Program-made: the position numbers and the translations under genes
Assembly: GCA_937951345.1 (NCBI GenBank)
Contig: CALFCF010000046.1
Location: 1-64,000 of the forward strand
Length of the DNA: 64,000 bases
Origin: an uncultured Granulosicoccaceae bacterium
GTDB lineage: Bacteria > Pseudomonadota > Gammaproteobacteria > Granulosicoccales > Granulosicoccaceae
Direction of reading: 5' to 3'
Shown here: in pieces, positions 25,257 to 35,753 of the stretch
How positions within the stretch are numbered: position 1 is the first letter of the stretch
Layout: each line of letters starts with the position of its first letter
The notes under the pieces: model-generated
Databases searched by the model: none
The model's input: only the letters and a program-made list of their open reading frames with translations
What the model was told of the DNA's origin: nothing

Positions 25257-26348
25257 ATGCAAAGTGTACTTAAAAGTATTGCGGTTGTTGTTGGTATACC
25301 GACGCTGGTTGCAATCGTCTATTTCGGATTCATTGCATCAGATATTTATGTATCCGAGACGAAATTTGCCATCCGATCCAGCGATGGCAGCTCACCAATC
25401 ACAGGTTTGGCAGCAATACTGAGCTCGTCGAGCTCAGGGACGGGTCAGGAATCCACGGTTGTACAAGAGTATGTACATTCTTCAACCATGCTGAATCAGT
25501 TGCTGAAGCGACTGCCTCTGGAAGAGCATTACAGCTCCGGTGATATCGACCGGCTTGCGAGGCTCAAAGCACGCTACACGCGTGAGGAATTGCTTGAGTA
25601 TATGATCGAGCATATGCGCTTATTGCGGGACTCATCGAGTGATGTTTTGACATTGAACGCACGGGCTTTTGATCCACAAATGGCTAAATCGCTGGCTGAG
25701 GAGATTATCCTGCTCAGTGAAGATCTGGTGAATAGAATGTCTACGCGTATCGAGGAAGATTCCTTGCGGCGAGCCAGATATGAGGTAGAACTTGCATCAG
25801 ACAAAGTAACGGATATCAGTACGCGACTTTCGCGTTTTCGCATTGAGAACGAATCAGTTGATCCAGCGCAGGAAGGCAATGCGCTTTTGACGGTAGTTGC
25901 AGGAATTGAAAACCGCTTGGTCGAGACGCGTACCGAGCTTAATGAAAAGCGGGCCTATATGCGTGAAGGTGCGCCTGAAATAGTTGCGCTGAAAAACCGG
26001 TTGAATGCGCTCGAGAAACAACGACGTATCGAACGAAGCCGTTTGATTGACGGCGATTCGCAGAGTCGGGAATTGAGTGATGTGATAGAGGATTACCGGC
26101 CGCTGGTGATCGAACAGGAGCTGGCGCAGCAGCAATATGCGTCGGCACTTACCTCTCTGGAGCTCGCCCGGGCAGAAGTCAGTCGTCAGAAACAGTACCT
26201 TATTACCTTCGTTGAGCCCAATTTACCCGATGAAGCGCTGGAGCCGCGTCGAATTAATAAAATTTTGACGGTGCTGACATTCTCGTTTCTCTTCTACCTG
26301 ATCGGCGGATTAATGTGGTCGGCGCTGCGCGATCATATCGGTCGATAA
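25257..26348 (+). CDS. kpsE: Capsule export inner-membrane/periplasmic protein KpsE
   Basis: Polysaccharide co-polymerase-type protein that spans the periplasm and links the ABC exporter with the outer-membrane channel. The 363-residue protein has one membrane segment near each end (about residues 5-27 and 336-356). A long helical, partly coiled-coil region lies between, and FAIRSSDGSSPITGLAAIL follows the first segment, as in KpsE/CtrB/BexC. C-terminal EPNLPDEALEPRRINKIL is typical. It follows kpsT by 8 bases. Confidence 0.93.
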   Translation: MQSVLKSIAVVVGIPTLVAIVYFGFIASDIYVSETKFAIRSSDGSSPITGLAAILSSSSSGTGQESTVVQEYVHSSTMLNQLLKRLPLEEHYSSGDIDRLARLKARYTREELLEYMIEHMRLLRDSSSDVLTLNARAFDPQMAKSLAEEIILLSEDLVNRMSTRIEEDSLRRARYEVELASDKVTDISTRLSRFRIENESVDPAQEGNALLTVVAGIENRLVETRTELNEKRAYMREGAPEIVALKNRLNALEKQRRIERSRLIDGDSQSRELSDVIEDYRPLVIEQELAQQQYASALTSLELARAEVSRQKQYLITFVEPNLPDEALEPRRINKILTVLTFSFLFYLIGGLMWSALRDHIGR

Positions 26349-26415
26349 TGCCTCTCTCAGGCACTTTGTCAGCGCGACTGGAGCCGATCAGAAAGTAGCA
26401 GGATCGTCTTGCATA

Positions 26416-26436
26416 CCGGTGTGATTCTTGCACCGG
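26416..26436 (+). other. Small hairpin between kpsE and kpsD
   Basis: CCGGTG and CACCGG arms with a 9-base loop lie 22 bases before the kpsD start. There is no T-run, so termination is unlikely. It might alter the relative expression of kpsD. Confidence 0.3.
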
Positions 26437-26458
26437 CTCTTGTATCGTCTCGCGTTAC

Positions 26459-28138
26459 TTGAAGCCCCTTCACGTGCACTATTGGTCTTATAACAAATAC
26501 ATTTTTTGCTGCTTGTTGCTGCTGGCAACCGGTGTCGTTCAGGCTCAATCCATTGGTGGTGCGGTTATTTCCGATAAATCGCGTCCAGTGGAAACCTCGG
26601 CTCGTGAGCAACTGAGCAATGATCTCGGTGCAGAGGTAACCTCGTCGATAGAAGGCGTGTTGCCTTTTGGTGCAAACCTGTTCAACGGAGGATTCAGTAA
26701 TGATCGCGAGGATGGCATAAATCCCGACTATGCGATCAGCCCGGGGGACCTGATCAGTGTTCGGATATTTGGTGCCAGAAATTTTAATGATGATCTGGTT
26801 GTCGATCATCAGGGCAACATATTCATACCTGAAATAGGGCCGATTCCCGTTCGAGGCGTTGCCAATAGAGATCTTAACCGCCGCGTATCTGATGCCGTAG
26901 GGGCGACATACAAAGATACTGTGCAGGTTTATACCAGCCTGAATGGCAGCCAGCCGGTGGCAGTTTTCGTTACTGGATTTGTAACGAACCCCGGTCGATT
27001 CTCCGGTATCCCGTCTAACTCCGTACTTCACTTTATTGATCGTGCTGGTGGTATCGATCAGGAACGTGGAAGTTACCGTGAAATACTAATACAACGTCAA
27101 GGGCAAACGCTTGACCGTTTCGATCTCTACGACTTTCTGATGCACGGCAGGATCCCGGACGTACAGTTCATGGATGGCGATACGATACTTGTAAAGCCAC
27201 GCGGCGGAGTCGTTGAAGCTGTCGGCGCAATTCGCAACTCGGCAAGATTTGAAATTATCGATCAACAAATGAGCGGCTCGGATCTGATACAGGCGGCACT
27301 GCTCCAATCTGATGTTACTCATGTTGGAGTGGCAGGGGTTCGCAACAGAGAACCGTTTTCTCAATACATGCCAATAACCGAATTCAGTTCGTTCGAGTTA
27401 CATGATGGCGATCAGGTTTCGTTCAGATCGGATACGAAAGACAAGGTTATTGTCGTTGAGGTTGAGGGTGTATTTGAAGGCCCTTCACGTTATACCGTAC
27501 CGCCGAATACACGCCTTATCGATCTGCTCGACCATATTGCAGTAAATCCGGAATTGTCAGATTCTCGTGCAATTTCGCTTCGACGCCAATCAATCGCCGG
27601 GCGTCAACGTGCAGCATTGCAGGAAAGTTTGCAGCGTCTTGAATCGAGGTTTTTGACCACGACAGCATTGACAACAGATGAAACAAGTATTCGAACAACT
27701 GATGCTGAGTTGATAGGTCAGTTTGTTGAGCGAGCCCGCCAGATTCAGCCGAACGGACGTCTTGTGGTTGCAAGTAACGGTAAATTGGCCAATGTGCTAT
27801 TGCAGCAGGGAGATGTAATCAGTATTCCATCGAAAAGCGATTCGGTTTTACTGAGCGGGGAAGTGCTGGTTTCACAAGCACTGTTGCATCAATCTGGTTT
27901 AAGAGCGCGTGACTACATCAAACAATCGGGTGGTTTTGCACAGCAGGCAGATACTGATCGGGTCATTGTTGTACATGCTAACGGTGAAGTGACCACCGGA
28001 ATAAATCCGCGCGTATTACCAGGTGATGAGATTATCGTTTTACCAAGAGTACCTGTGAAGAATCTGCAATTGGCATCAACAATAGTGGATATCTTATATA
28101 AGGTGGCTGTGGCGGCTTCAGTTGCAATCAGGCTCTAG
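26459..28138 (+). CDS. kpsD: Outer-membrane polysaccharide export protein KpsD (Wza-like)
   Basis: Periplasmic/outer-membrane channel component through which the capsule leaves the cell. The 559-residue protein has a signal peptide (YIFCCLLLLATGVVQAQ, cut after AQA-type site near residue 30). A Poly_export domain follows (NPDYAISPGDLISVRIFG, DHQGNIFIPEIGPIPVRGV at about 90-140), then repeated SLBB-type beta-grasp domains (VFVTGFVTNPGRF; VVEVEGVFEGPSRYTVPPNT; VLLSGEVLVSQAL). It lacks a lipobox, unlike Wza but like KpsD. The likely start is TTG at 26459; a GTG four codons later also keeps the signal peptide. Confidence 0.93.
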   Translation: MKPLHVHYWSYNKYIFCCLLLLATGVVQAQSIGGAVISDKSRPVETSAREQLSNDLGAEVTSSIEGVLPFGANLFNGGFSNDREDGINPDYAISPGDLISVRIFGARNFNDDLVVDHQGNIFIPEIGPIPVRGVANRDLNRRVSDAVGATYKDTVQVYTSLNGSQPVAVFVTGFVTNPGRFSGIPSNSVLHFIDRAGGIDQERGSYREILIQRQGQTLDRFDLYDFLMHGRIPDVQFMDGDTILVKPRGGVVEAVGAIRNSARFEIIDQQMSGSDLIQAALLQSDVTHVGVAGVRNREPFSQYMPITEFSSFELHDGDQVSFRSDTKDKVIVVEVEGVFEGPSRYTVPPNTRLIDLLDHIAVNPELSDSRAISLRRQSIAGRQRAALQESLQRLESRFLTTTALTTDETSIRTTDAELIGQFVERARQIQPNGRLVVASNGKLANVLLQQGDVISIPSKSDSVLLSGEVLVSQALLHQSGLRARDYIKQSGGFAQQADTDRVIVVHANGEVTTGINPRVLPGDEIIVLPRVPVKNLQLASTIVDILYKVAVAASVAIRL

Positions 28139-28221
28139 TCTCTAACGCACAGAGAATTTGGTCCGCCAATCGCGTATTTAAAAGCCTCAATTAATGAGTC
28201 GGAAAAGTTAAAAATAAACAG

Positions 28222-29334
28222 ATGCAGGTTGTGATGAACGACACCATAGAAAAAACAGTGCTTCTGGAGCCATCTGAACATCGAATAGTTGCTCCGCGCC
28301 TGTTTCAGGAATACACCGAAACAAAACCGCTTGCCAGCACCATGGTGTCGACGCCGGTGGAATGTAGCACGACACATGATGCCCGTTTGTGGATAAACGA
28401 GCATCACTTCATCGTGAAAGGACCGGACGATCAGGTCGTTAACAGGCTTCCCCATACGCCTGATGATTTCTGGGAAACACAGGAACAATCACCCAGACAT
28501 CTTGATGGCACATCGCTTGTTCTGGGCGCTTTTGGTGATTTTCAATACTACCACTGGTTGCTCGATGCATTGCCAAAGATTGGACTCCTTGAAAATGCCG
28601 GCATTAGTATCGATGACATTGATCATGTTGTGTTTCGTGAAGTATCAACAGATTTTCATCGTGAGACTCTGCAGATACTAGGGATTCCTGAAGAGAAAAT
28701 CGTCGAATCAATTTCTAATCCCCGATTCACGTGTGAAAAGCTGCTTGATATTCGGATGAGTAATTTTGTCGGTATGACCATGCCGCGATTTGTCCCTGAT
28801 TACATCAGACGCGTAGTGATGCAATCGGAATGCGAACCGATTGAAACACACGATCGAATCTACATAGGGCGTCCGCGGAGTTTGAAAAGACGGGGTGTTG
28901 CGAATGAAGAAGAGCTAGTAGCGCTACTGTCTGACTATGGTTTTACGCACCTTGAAATGGAGAATTTTTCTGTCAGACAACAGGCGGAAATCTTCCATTC
29001 GGCCAGTGTAGTTATGACGCCACATGGTGGTGCGCTGGCCAATTTGGTTTTTTGCCAACCGGGGGCCAAGGTTTTTGAATTGTTTGCTAACCATGTATTT
29101 TCCTATTTTTACGGACTTGCGAATCTGTGTGAACTTGATTACACCGCGATATTGAAATCACCGGATCAGTACGAACGTGTAGTCGATCCATGGGCAGGTA
29201 ATTCGGTCACTGATCAGCACATCACCAGCAAGGAACAGTTGATACCGGTGAATCTGACGCATGTTGAGTCAGCTTTGGAAGGTAATGGATTGACGAAAAC
29301 CGAGATAGACGTGTCTCGATCACGCGTCGCTTAA
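28222..29334 (+). CDS. GT61-family glycosyltransferase (DUF563)
   Basis: Predicted cytoplasmic glycosyltransferase for the capsule repeat; donor and acceptor are unknown, though xylose is one known GT61 donor in other organisms. The 370-residue protein has family landmarks in the expected order: FQYYHWLLDALPKIGLLENA (mid-protein), DRIYIGRPRSLKRRGVANEE, LEMENFSVRQQAEIFHSASV and TPHGGALANLVFCQPGAKVF. It begins 83 bases after kpsD. The first ATG (28222) or the one four codons later could be used. Confidence 0.85.
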   Translation: MQVVMNDTIEKTVLLEPSEHRIVAPRLFQEYTETKPLASTMVSTPVECSTTHDARLWINEHHFIVKGPDDQVVNRLPHTPDDFWETQEQSPRHLDGTSLVLGAFGDFQYYHWLLDALPKIGLLENAGISIDDIDHVVFREVSTDFHRETLQILGIPEEKIVESISNPRFTCEKLLDIRMSNFVGMTMPRFVPDYIRRVVMQSECEPIETHDRIYIGRPRSLKRRGVANEEELVALLSDYGFTHLEMENFSVRQQAEIFHSASVVMTPHGGALANLVFCQPGAKVFELFANHVFSYFYGLANLCELDYTAILKSPDQYERVVDPWAGNSVTDQHITSKEQLIPVNLTHVESALEGNGLTKTEIDVSRSRVA

Positions 29335-29369
29335 TCAGATTAGTAATATTAGTTCCGGATCAGAAAAAA

Positions 29370-32300
29370 ATGAAATACCTAAACAAAGCTGGACGCTCCG
29401 GTACAGAGGCAATCGAACGGCAGGCGAGGTGGAGTCGCTGTTATTTTGCCTTGGCTACGGAACAAAGAAAGTTACTTGCTTTGCTCGATACTTTGGGGCG
29501 AATAGGTTCAGTAAACTTCGAGCTGCTGGAACATGGTCAGGATCTGTACGCGCAGGCAATCGAGCAGCATGCAGCAATAGCATCTGCCCAGGTCGTTTTT
29601 CCGGACGTAGTGTCTGGCGAGAGCGGTCTTCGTTTGTCTGCTTGCACAGAGATGCTCGACAAGATTGCGCAGCGTACAGCATCAGAGGAGATGCGAGAAC
29701 AATTTCTGACCAACCGGATAAAAAGGGTGGAAAGTAAGATCGGTTTTCAGGAATCGATTGTCAAACAGACATTACTTCGTATTCAACCGTTAGTCGAAGA
29801 GGAGAAGATTTCGCAATCCGCGGAAGCAGACATAATCAACAGCTTGTATATAGAGCTGCAAACGCTCTCAAGTTTCCCTGCCGTTTTCATAGAGAATTTT
29901 GATTCAACCGCCTATCTGTCAGCCTATCCTGATTTGGTTCCTGCATTGACTGGTGGTCAATTCGCTTCTCCGGTGATTCATTTCATCAAACATGGTTTTG
30001 ACGAAATACGATCGGGTCAGCGTAGACTAAGAGGTGACAATCCAATTCATCAATTGGTGTTAGGCTCGTCAACGACGACAAACGATAACGACGCGGGCTT
30101 AGAAGGCAAGGGTGGGCTACAGGATCTGTCGAAGCGCTCTGAGGGTGGTTCAGAGACTGAGTCACTGAGTGACTTTGCCAGAGAACAGCGGCAATTTCTG
30201 GAGACTTTAAGAGACACCGGTCTGGTCGATCATCACTGGTATCGGGCGACGCACGGGGATTGTGACGATCCGGATCTGCATTACCTGACAAAGGGGCTTG
30301 TTAATGGATTGGCGCCGAATTTTCTGTTTGATTCAGATTGGTACTATTCGCGTTATTTAATCGATCAACAGGGATTAACGGAAGATTCCAAGCTCATCGA
30401 CATGTACGATGAGTGTAATCTCACCAAAGATGATAAGCGCAATGTGCTTGCCACTGAGCACTATGTGAAGTATGGGATAAAACTTGATCTCGCACCTGGA
30501 CCAGGGTTTGATGTGGAGTGGTACCGGCGCAACTATTTTGACCCCAAGCTGGCTGCTAACCCATTGTCTCACTATCTGACAGTAGGCACAGAGTCCGGCT
30601 ACGCGCCCAACCGTGAATTTGATGTTGAGTATTATTGCCGAAGTAATCCGGACGTAGTCCGCGAAGGTCTGGAGCCGGTACGTCATTTTTATAGTAAAGG
30701 TTGGAAAGAAAATCGAAAGCCGAATGCGCAATTTCAGATAGAGCTGTATCGAAATTGGCATATGAACGGCGAGACATCATTGAACCCGCTTGATCACTAT
30801 TGCGAATTCGGCAGGAATCACGAATTTCCTGTCAATGAAGCAGGTATGCGCGAGTTTCAATTGCTTCATCGCAAAAAACAAACACTTCCCAGTAATATTA
30901 AATACCGTGCGAATCCGGGGGATTCTTTTGAGCATCCACTGTTGAGGGCTGGTAACTCCACGTCTGATATTTCGTGTATAGCGTTCTACCTTCCCCAATT
31001 TCATGAATTTGATGAGAATAACGAATGGTGGGGTAACGGTTTTACCGAGTGGCGGAATGTCGCACGTGGTACTCCACGATTTAAAGGACATTATCAACCC
31101 CGGGTACCGCGTGACCTTGGTTACTATTCTCTGGAAACAGAGGCTACGTTACAACGTCAGGCCGAACTTGCTGTGGCTAATGGAATTGAAGCATTTTGTT
31201 TCTATTACTACTGGTTCAATGGCAAGCGTTTAATGGACAAGCCTTTGGATCAATTTGCAGAATCAGATTCCATTGATATGCCGTTCTGCATTATGTGGGC
31301 GAATGAAAACTGGACACGCACCTGGGATGGTCATGACAGCGAAGTGTTGATTCGGCAGGATTATAATAAGACTGATGATCAATCTTTTATCGAAGATACG
31401 GCGCGATACTTCGATAACCCACGGTATATCCGCGTTGGTGACCGTCCGTTATTCATCATCTATCGACCGGGAATAATTCCTAATGCCCGTGAAACAATCG
31501 CGCGTTGGAGAGAAGCCTGGGAGCAACGCTGTGGGCAAGCACCTCTGATCTTTATGGTCCAGGGTTTTGGTGATACCGACCCTGACGTGTTTGGATTGGA
31601 TGGTGCGCTGGAATTTCCTCCGCATAAAATTGCTGCGGGCCTTCAAGACATCCAGAGTAAACTGGAGATACTCGATAGCGATTTTGCTGGTAGTGTTTTT
31701 TCCTACGCAGATGCTATCAATAGTTCTCTAACAGAAGAGCCCGCTCAATTTCCCCTAGTCAAGACTGTTAGTCCTCATTGGGATAATGATGCACGACGTG
31801 AAGGGCGTGGTTTAGTACTCCATGGCTCAAGCCCGGAATTGTTTCAACAGTGGTTGAATGGCGCTTGCCGGTATGCTGAGAGTTACCCCGTCGAGGGGAA
31901 ATCAATGGTATTTATCAATGCCTGGAACGAATGGGCAGAGAGTGCATACCTTGAGCCTGATGTGCACTATGGATTCGCGTACCTGAATTCGGTCAAGCGT
32001 GTGATGCAGCAGATACCGGATCACAGATCAACGCATAAAATTTTATTGGTAGGACATGATGCGCACCCGCACGGTGCTCAGATGCTGTTACTCAACATTG
32101 GTCGTGTATTGACCAGACAGCTGAATGTTGCAGTGGAGTACCTGTTGTTAAACGGCGGGTCTTTACTCAGCCAGTACGAGTCGGTTGCACCTGTACATTT
32201 AGCCGATGAGTTGTCTGACAAAGAGATATCAAGACTGGTTGACGGGTTGGGATGTCGTATGGCTATTACCAACACGGCTGTTACCGGCAGAATTGTCCCT

Positions 32301-33992
32301 CTATTGAAGCAATCGGATATCCAGGTTGTCTCCCTGGTGCATGAGTTGCCGCGTATTGCCAGAGAGCACGGCTTGATAGAGTCAGGTCGCTTTATCGCGC
32401 AGCAATCTGACATCGTTATATGCGCCTCGGAATTTGTCATGCAGGGCTTCGAATCCTATGCAGGACAGGTGCGCAAAGAACGCGTTGTGCGCCCGCAAGG
32501 CAACTATAAATCTATTGAACTGGATGCTGAAGCAGGATTGGCCATTCGTGAAAAGTTGGGAATTCCGGCTGAACACAAAATTGTAATGAACGCCGGTTTC
32601 GCCGACTTGCGAAAAGGTGTAGACAAGTTTATTTCCATTGCCGAGCAAACCATCCGGCGCCACGATGATATCCACTTTATCTGGGTTGGCGAGGTTGCGA
32701 GTAACCTCAGTCATTGGTTGCTGGACGTTCAGGATACAAGTGCAGAGCAATTGCATTTCGTAGGATATTCGGACGATATGTCTGATTATTACAATGCTGC
32801 AAATTGCTTTCTGTTGACCTCGCGTGAAGACCCTTATCCCACTGTTGTGCTGGAAGCCATGTCGGTGGGATGTGCTCCTGTTATTTTTAAGGGTTGCACG
32901 GGTCTGGAAGAGTTGGTTTCAGATCATGGCCGGGTTGTTGATGCTGCTGATATGGACGAGATTACTGCAGCGTTGTCAGGTTGTCTGTTCAACGATAAAC
33001 CTGAGGATGCGGCTGCGCGCATCGAGGTTATTCGAGAAGAATACGCATTCGATCTTTATTGTTTCGAATTACTCCAGGCACTCGACCCAGCGCTAAAACG
33101 TATATCTGTTGTCGTACCTAACTACAATTACGCTCATCATCTACAGCAGCGCCTGTCTTCGGTGTTAAATCAGACATACCCGGTTTTTGAAGTGATTATA
33201 CTGGACGATGCATCAAGCGATGATAGCCTGGAGGTCATAGATCGGCTGATAAAAAATAGTGGCCGTCTCTGCCGCAGAGAAAACAATACAGTTCAGTCAG
33301 GTAGTGTTTTCCGTCAGTGGGCTAAAGGTATCGAAATGGCTCGGGGAGACTACGTCTGGATAGCTGAGGCTGATGATGATGCCTCACCGGATTTTCTGTC
33401 TGGTCTTGCCGACCGAATGAGCCCTGAATCAGCTATCGCTTTTTCAAACTCTTCGCAAATCGATCAAAACAGTGCTCAGCTGGCAGACGATTACAATTAC
33501 TACTACCAGGAGTTTCCGGTGTTGCAGGATTGCCGAGCATTCTCGATGGAGGGTGCAGCATTTGTTGAAAAGTGCATGAGCGTTAAAAACCCGATACTTA
33601 ACGTCAGTTCTGTAATCTGGAAAAAATCCAATCTCGCGAAAGCGCTGGAGTGCTCGATGGATGATGTTACTGCTTACCGCCTGGTAGGTGACTGGCATTT
33701 GTATCTTGAGGTGCTCAGCCAACCGGAAACGGAAGTATGTTATGTGCCCGAAGCGCTGAACGTGCACAGACGTCATAGTGACAGCGTCACTCACAGCATT
33801 GATCCTCACAAGCATTTAGGTGAAATAGACGCGATCCACAGTTTGATCAAAGTACGCTTCGGTGTATCGTCTGAAATTGAAAGTGATATGGCTGACTATC
33901 TCGGTGAGTTGCGTCAACAATTTGGCATATCTGAGGCTGAATCGGTCCGTTCAACGGCGCCTTCCGATGATTCGGATTCCCGAGCGGCTTGA
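29370..33992 (+). CDS. Giant three-module glycosyltransferase (WbsX + GT4 + GT2)
   Basis: A 1540-residue protein that probably adds several sugars in sequence to one capsule chain. Residues 1-~180 are partly coiled-coil. Residues ~185-520 hold four or five degenerate repeats of the type FDxxYY-x-YPD-x-HY-x-G (examples FDSTAYLSAYPDLVPAL, FDVEYYCRSNPDVVREGLEP). A WbsX-like domain runs from ~533 to 885 (AFYLPQFHEFDENNEWWGNG, FYYYWFNGKRLMDKPL, NENWTRTWDGHD, NAWNEWAESAYLEPD). A GT4 domain follows from ~889 to 1240 (MNAGFADLRKGVDKFI, TSREDPYPTVVLEAMSVGCA). A GT2 domain lies at ~1243-1540 (ISVVVPNYNYAHHL, ILDDASSDDSLE, EADDDA). All three have plausible active sites. It follows the GT61 gene by 35 bases. 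Confidence 0.9.
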   Translation: MKYLNKAGRSGTEAIERQARWSRCYFALATEQRKLLALLDTLGRIGSVNFELLEHGQDLYAQAIEQHAAIASAQVVFPDVVSGESGLRLSACTEMLDKIAQRTASEEMREQFLTNRIKRVESKIGFQESIVKQTLLRIQPLVEEEKISQSAEADIINSLYIELQTLSSFPAVFIENFDSTAYLSAYPDLVPALTGGQFASPVIHFIKHGFDEIRSGQRRLRGDNPIHQLVLGSSTTTNDNDAGLEGKGGLQDLSKRSEGGSETESLSDFAREQRQFLETLRDTGLVDHHWYRATHGDCDDPDLHYLTKGLVNGLAPNFLFDSDWYYSRYLIDQQGLTEDSKLIDMYDECNLTKDDKRNVLATEHYVKYGIKLDLAPGPGFDVEWYRRNYFDPKLAANPLSHYLTVGTESGYAPNREFDVEYYCRSNPDVVREGLEPVRHFYSKGWKENRKPNAQFQIELYRNWHMNGETSLNPLDHYCEFGRNHEFPVNEAGMREFQLLHRKKQTLPSNIKYRANPGDSFEHPLLRAGNSTSDISCIAFYLPQFHEFDENNEWWGNGFTEWRNVARGTPRFKGHYQPRVPRDLGYYSLETEATLQRQAELAVANGIEAFCFYYYWFNGKRLMDKPLDQFAESDSIDMPFCIMWANENWTRTWDGHDSEVLIRQDYNKTDDQSFIEDTARYFDNPRYIRVGDRPLFIIYRPGIIPNARETIARWREAWEQRCGQAPLIFMVQGFGDTDPDVFGLDGALEFPPHKIAAGLQDIQSKLEILDSDFAGSVFSYADAINSSLTEEPAQFPLVKTVSPHWDNDARREGRGLVLHGSSPELFQQWLNGACRYAESYPVEGKSMVFINAWNEWAESAYLEPDVHYGFAYLNSVKRVMQQIPDHRSTHKILLVGHDAHPHGAQMLLLNIGRVLTRQLNVAVEYLLLNGGSLLSQYESVAPVHLADELSDKEISRLVDGLGCRMAITNTAVTGRIVPLLKQSDIQVVSLVHELPRIAREHGLIESGRFIAQQSDIVICASEFVMQGFESYAGQVRKERVVRPQGNYKSIELDAEAGLAIREKLGIPAEHKIVMNAGFADLRKGVDKFISIAEQTIRRHDDIHFIWVGEVASNLSHWLLDVQDTSAEQLHFVGYSDDMSDYYNAANCFLLTSREDPYPTVVLEAMSVGCAPVIFKGCTGLEELVSDHGRVVDAADMDEITAALSGCLFNDKPEDAAARIEVIREEYAFDLYCFELLQALDPALKRISVVVPNYNYAHHLQQRLSSVLNQTYPVFEVIILDDASSDDSLEVIDRLIKNSGRLCRRENNTVQSGSVFRQWAKGIEMARGDYVWIAEADDDASPDFLSGLADRMSPESAIAFSNSSQIDQNSAQLADDYNYYYQEFPVLQDCRAFSMEGAAFVEKCMSVKNPILNVSSVIWKKSNLAKALECSMDDVTAYRLVGDWHLYLEVLSQPETEVCYVPEALNVHRRHSDSVTHSIDPHKHLGEIDAIHSLIKVRFGVSSEIESDMADYLGELRQQFGISEAESVRSTAPSDDSDSRAA

Positions 33993-34752
33993 CGCGACAG
34001 ATTCGGTTATGCAGCGGCAACTATTGCGTGCATTATTGCGCATTAGGTTGTTCGCAGCAGCGGGTGCTTCCGACCATGGAGTTGGGCACTGTCATGCCAC
34101 CTGCGTACGGGCAGGTTACACATACGAATTCGGGTTGTTGAGTTTTTGGGTTAGAGGTAAATCGTGCGCTCGATGGTAGCGCGTTATTGATTCGCACGAA
34201 GTTTGCGTTTCACGCGTATTGAACGGTTGGTCTACACTTTTCTGACGCTTTACTGAGAGTATCCGCTGTTGATGGGTACAGTGTATCTGTTGTTGTAGCC
34301 CTGGAGTTTTCAGACTACCCCCCTGATTGGTTAATGCACAGGAGACCGGCTATGTGTTCTGCGATGGTTCACGAACTATACTGCGTGAATGCGGCCGCTG
34401 TGACACTGCAAACAGTTGGCTTAAATAAGTAATATGGGCAAAGAACTTGTATTGTAAAACCTGGGTTACCGGTGTAGCCGCTAACTGACGCGAAGGAGTC
34501 GCTTCAGGTAGCTCACGGGTTGTCAGGCGACAACAGTGATAAAACAGTTTATTGGTGCACTTGGATTGTAAATGCACAATTCATGAAAGCATTCGGTATT
34601 CAACAGAAATATCGGAAGTGATAAAAGCGTAATGCCGCTCTGCTCGCTAGATGTTGCGTTTATTTGGTAGTCTCTGCTCTGAATGTTTAGTTAACATCAG
34701 TACCTGGTTAAAGATTAATAGTTGCTAAAAAAACCGTCGAATTTTAATTATC
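33993..34752. other. Long gene-free region before the UDP-xylose synthase gene
   Basis: About 760 bases without a credible gene. A 105-codon ORF starting inside the giant gene resembles nothing. This likely separates two transcripts of the capsule locus and should hold the promoter of the uxs unit. I looked for an ops/JUMPstart anti-termination element and found only a partial match (GGTAGCGCG near 34174), which is not enough to call. Confidence 0.5.
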
Positions 34753-35736
34753 ATGACTCAACTAGTAAAAAAGCGCGTCCTTATCACCGGTGGAGCCGGC
34801 TTTCTGGGTTCACACTTGTGTGACAGGTTATTGAAAGACGGCTGCGATGTAATCTGCATGGATAACTATTTCACGGGTGCGAAGCAAAATGTTCAGCATC
34901 TGATGGAAAATCCTAATTTTGAACTGCTTCGCCACGATGTGACTTTCCCGATCTACCTGGAGGTAGATGAAATATACAATCTGGCATGTCCAGCATCACC
35001 AATACACTATCAGCATGATCCAGTGCAGACGACAAAAACCAGTGTACATGGCGCGATCAACATGCTGGGTCTGGCAAAGCGAACAGGCGCAAAAATTTTC
35101 CAGGCGTCGACCAGTGAAGTCTACGGGGATCCGAAAGTACATCCTCAAACTGAAGATTACTGGGGTCACGTCAACCCGATAGGATTTCGTTCGTGCTACG
35201 ACGAAGGCAAACGTTGTGCAGAGACGTTATTCTTTGATTACCACCGACAGCATGACATGCGTATCAAGGTTGGCCGTATATTCAATACTTATGGACCACG
35301 CATGCATCCTCAGGATGGACGTGTAGTCTCAAACTTCATCGTGCAAGCCCTGCAGAACGAACCGATCACTGTGTACGGTGACGGAAGTCAAACACGATCG
35401 TTTTGCTACTGTCTTGATCTTATTGAAGCGTTTGTGCGCATTATGAACAACACTCCGGATGATTTTACAGGCCCGGTTAATATCGGAAACCCGGGTGAGT
35501 TCACTATTAAAGAATTGGCGGAAAAGGTTCTGGAGAAAACCGGATCCTCATCCAAACTGACTTTCCTTGATCTCCCATCGGATGATCCTACGCAGCGACG
35601 ACCGGACATCAGTCTGGCAAAAGAAGCGTTTGACTGGGAGCCACAGGTTGCTCTTGATGACGGGTTGGATAAAACTATCGAGTATTTTGATAGCCTGCTT
35701 AAATCCAATACTCCGATCAGTATGCCGGCCGCATAA
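34753..35736 (+). CDS. uxs: UDP-glucuronate decarboxylase (UDP-xylose synthase)
   Basis: Converts UDP-glucuronate to UDP-xylose with bound NAD, giving a pentose donor for the polysaccharide. The 327-residue short-chain dehydrogenase fold begins with [20 protein letters not shown]. It has [19 protein letters not shown], the active-site STSEVYGDP and [15 protein letters not shown] (Tyr-x3-Lys), and [20 protein letters not shown], all characteristic of UXS. The length matches single-domain bacterial UXS. No UDP-glucose dehydrogenase is seen in the window, so UDP-glucuronate must come from a gene elsewhere. Confidence 0.95.
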   Translation: MTQLVKKRVLITGGAGFLGSHLCDRLLKDGCDVICMDNYFTGAKQNVQHLMENPNFELLRHDVTFPIYLEVDEIYNLACPASPIHYQHDPVQTTKTSVHGAINMLGLAKRTGAKIFQASTSEVYGDPKVHPQTEDYWGHVNPIGFRSCYDEGKRCAETLFFDYHRQHDMRIKVGRIFNTYGPRMHPQDGRVVSNFIVQALQNEPITVYGDGSQTRSFCYCLDLIEAFVRIMNNTPDDFTGPVNIGNPGEFTIKELAEKVLEKTGSSSKLTFLDLPSDDPTQRRPDISLAKEAFDWEPQVALDDGLDKTIEYFDSLLKSNTPISMPAA

Positions 35737-35753
35737 CACGATAGATAAGCTGT

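Noticed and set aside
33862-34179. 105-codon ORF at the end of the giant glycosyltransferase
   Set aside because: It starts inside the large gene in another frame and resembles no protein.
34165-34190. ops/JUMPstart element
   Set aside because: Only GGTAGCGCG is similar to the GGCGGTAGCGT core, without the longer JUMPstart context.
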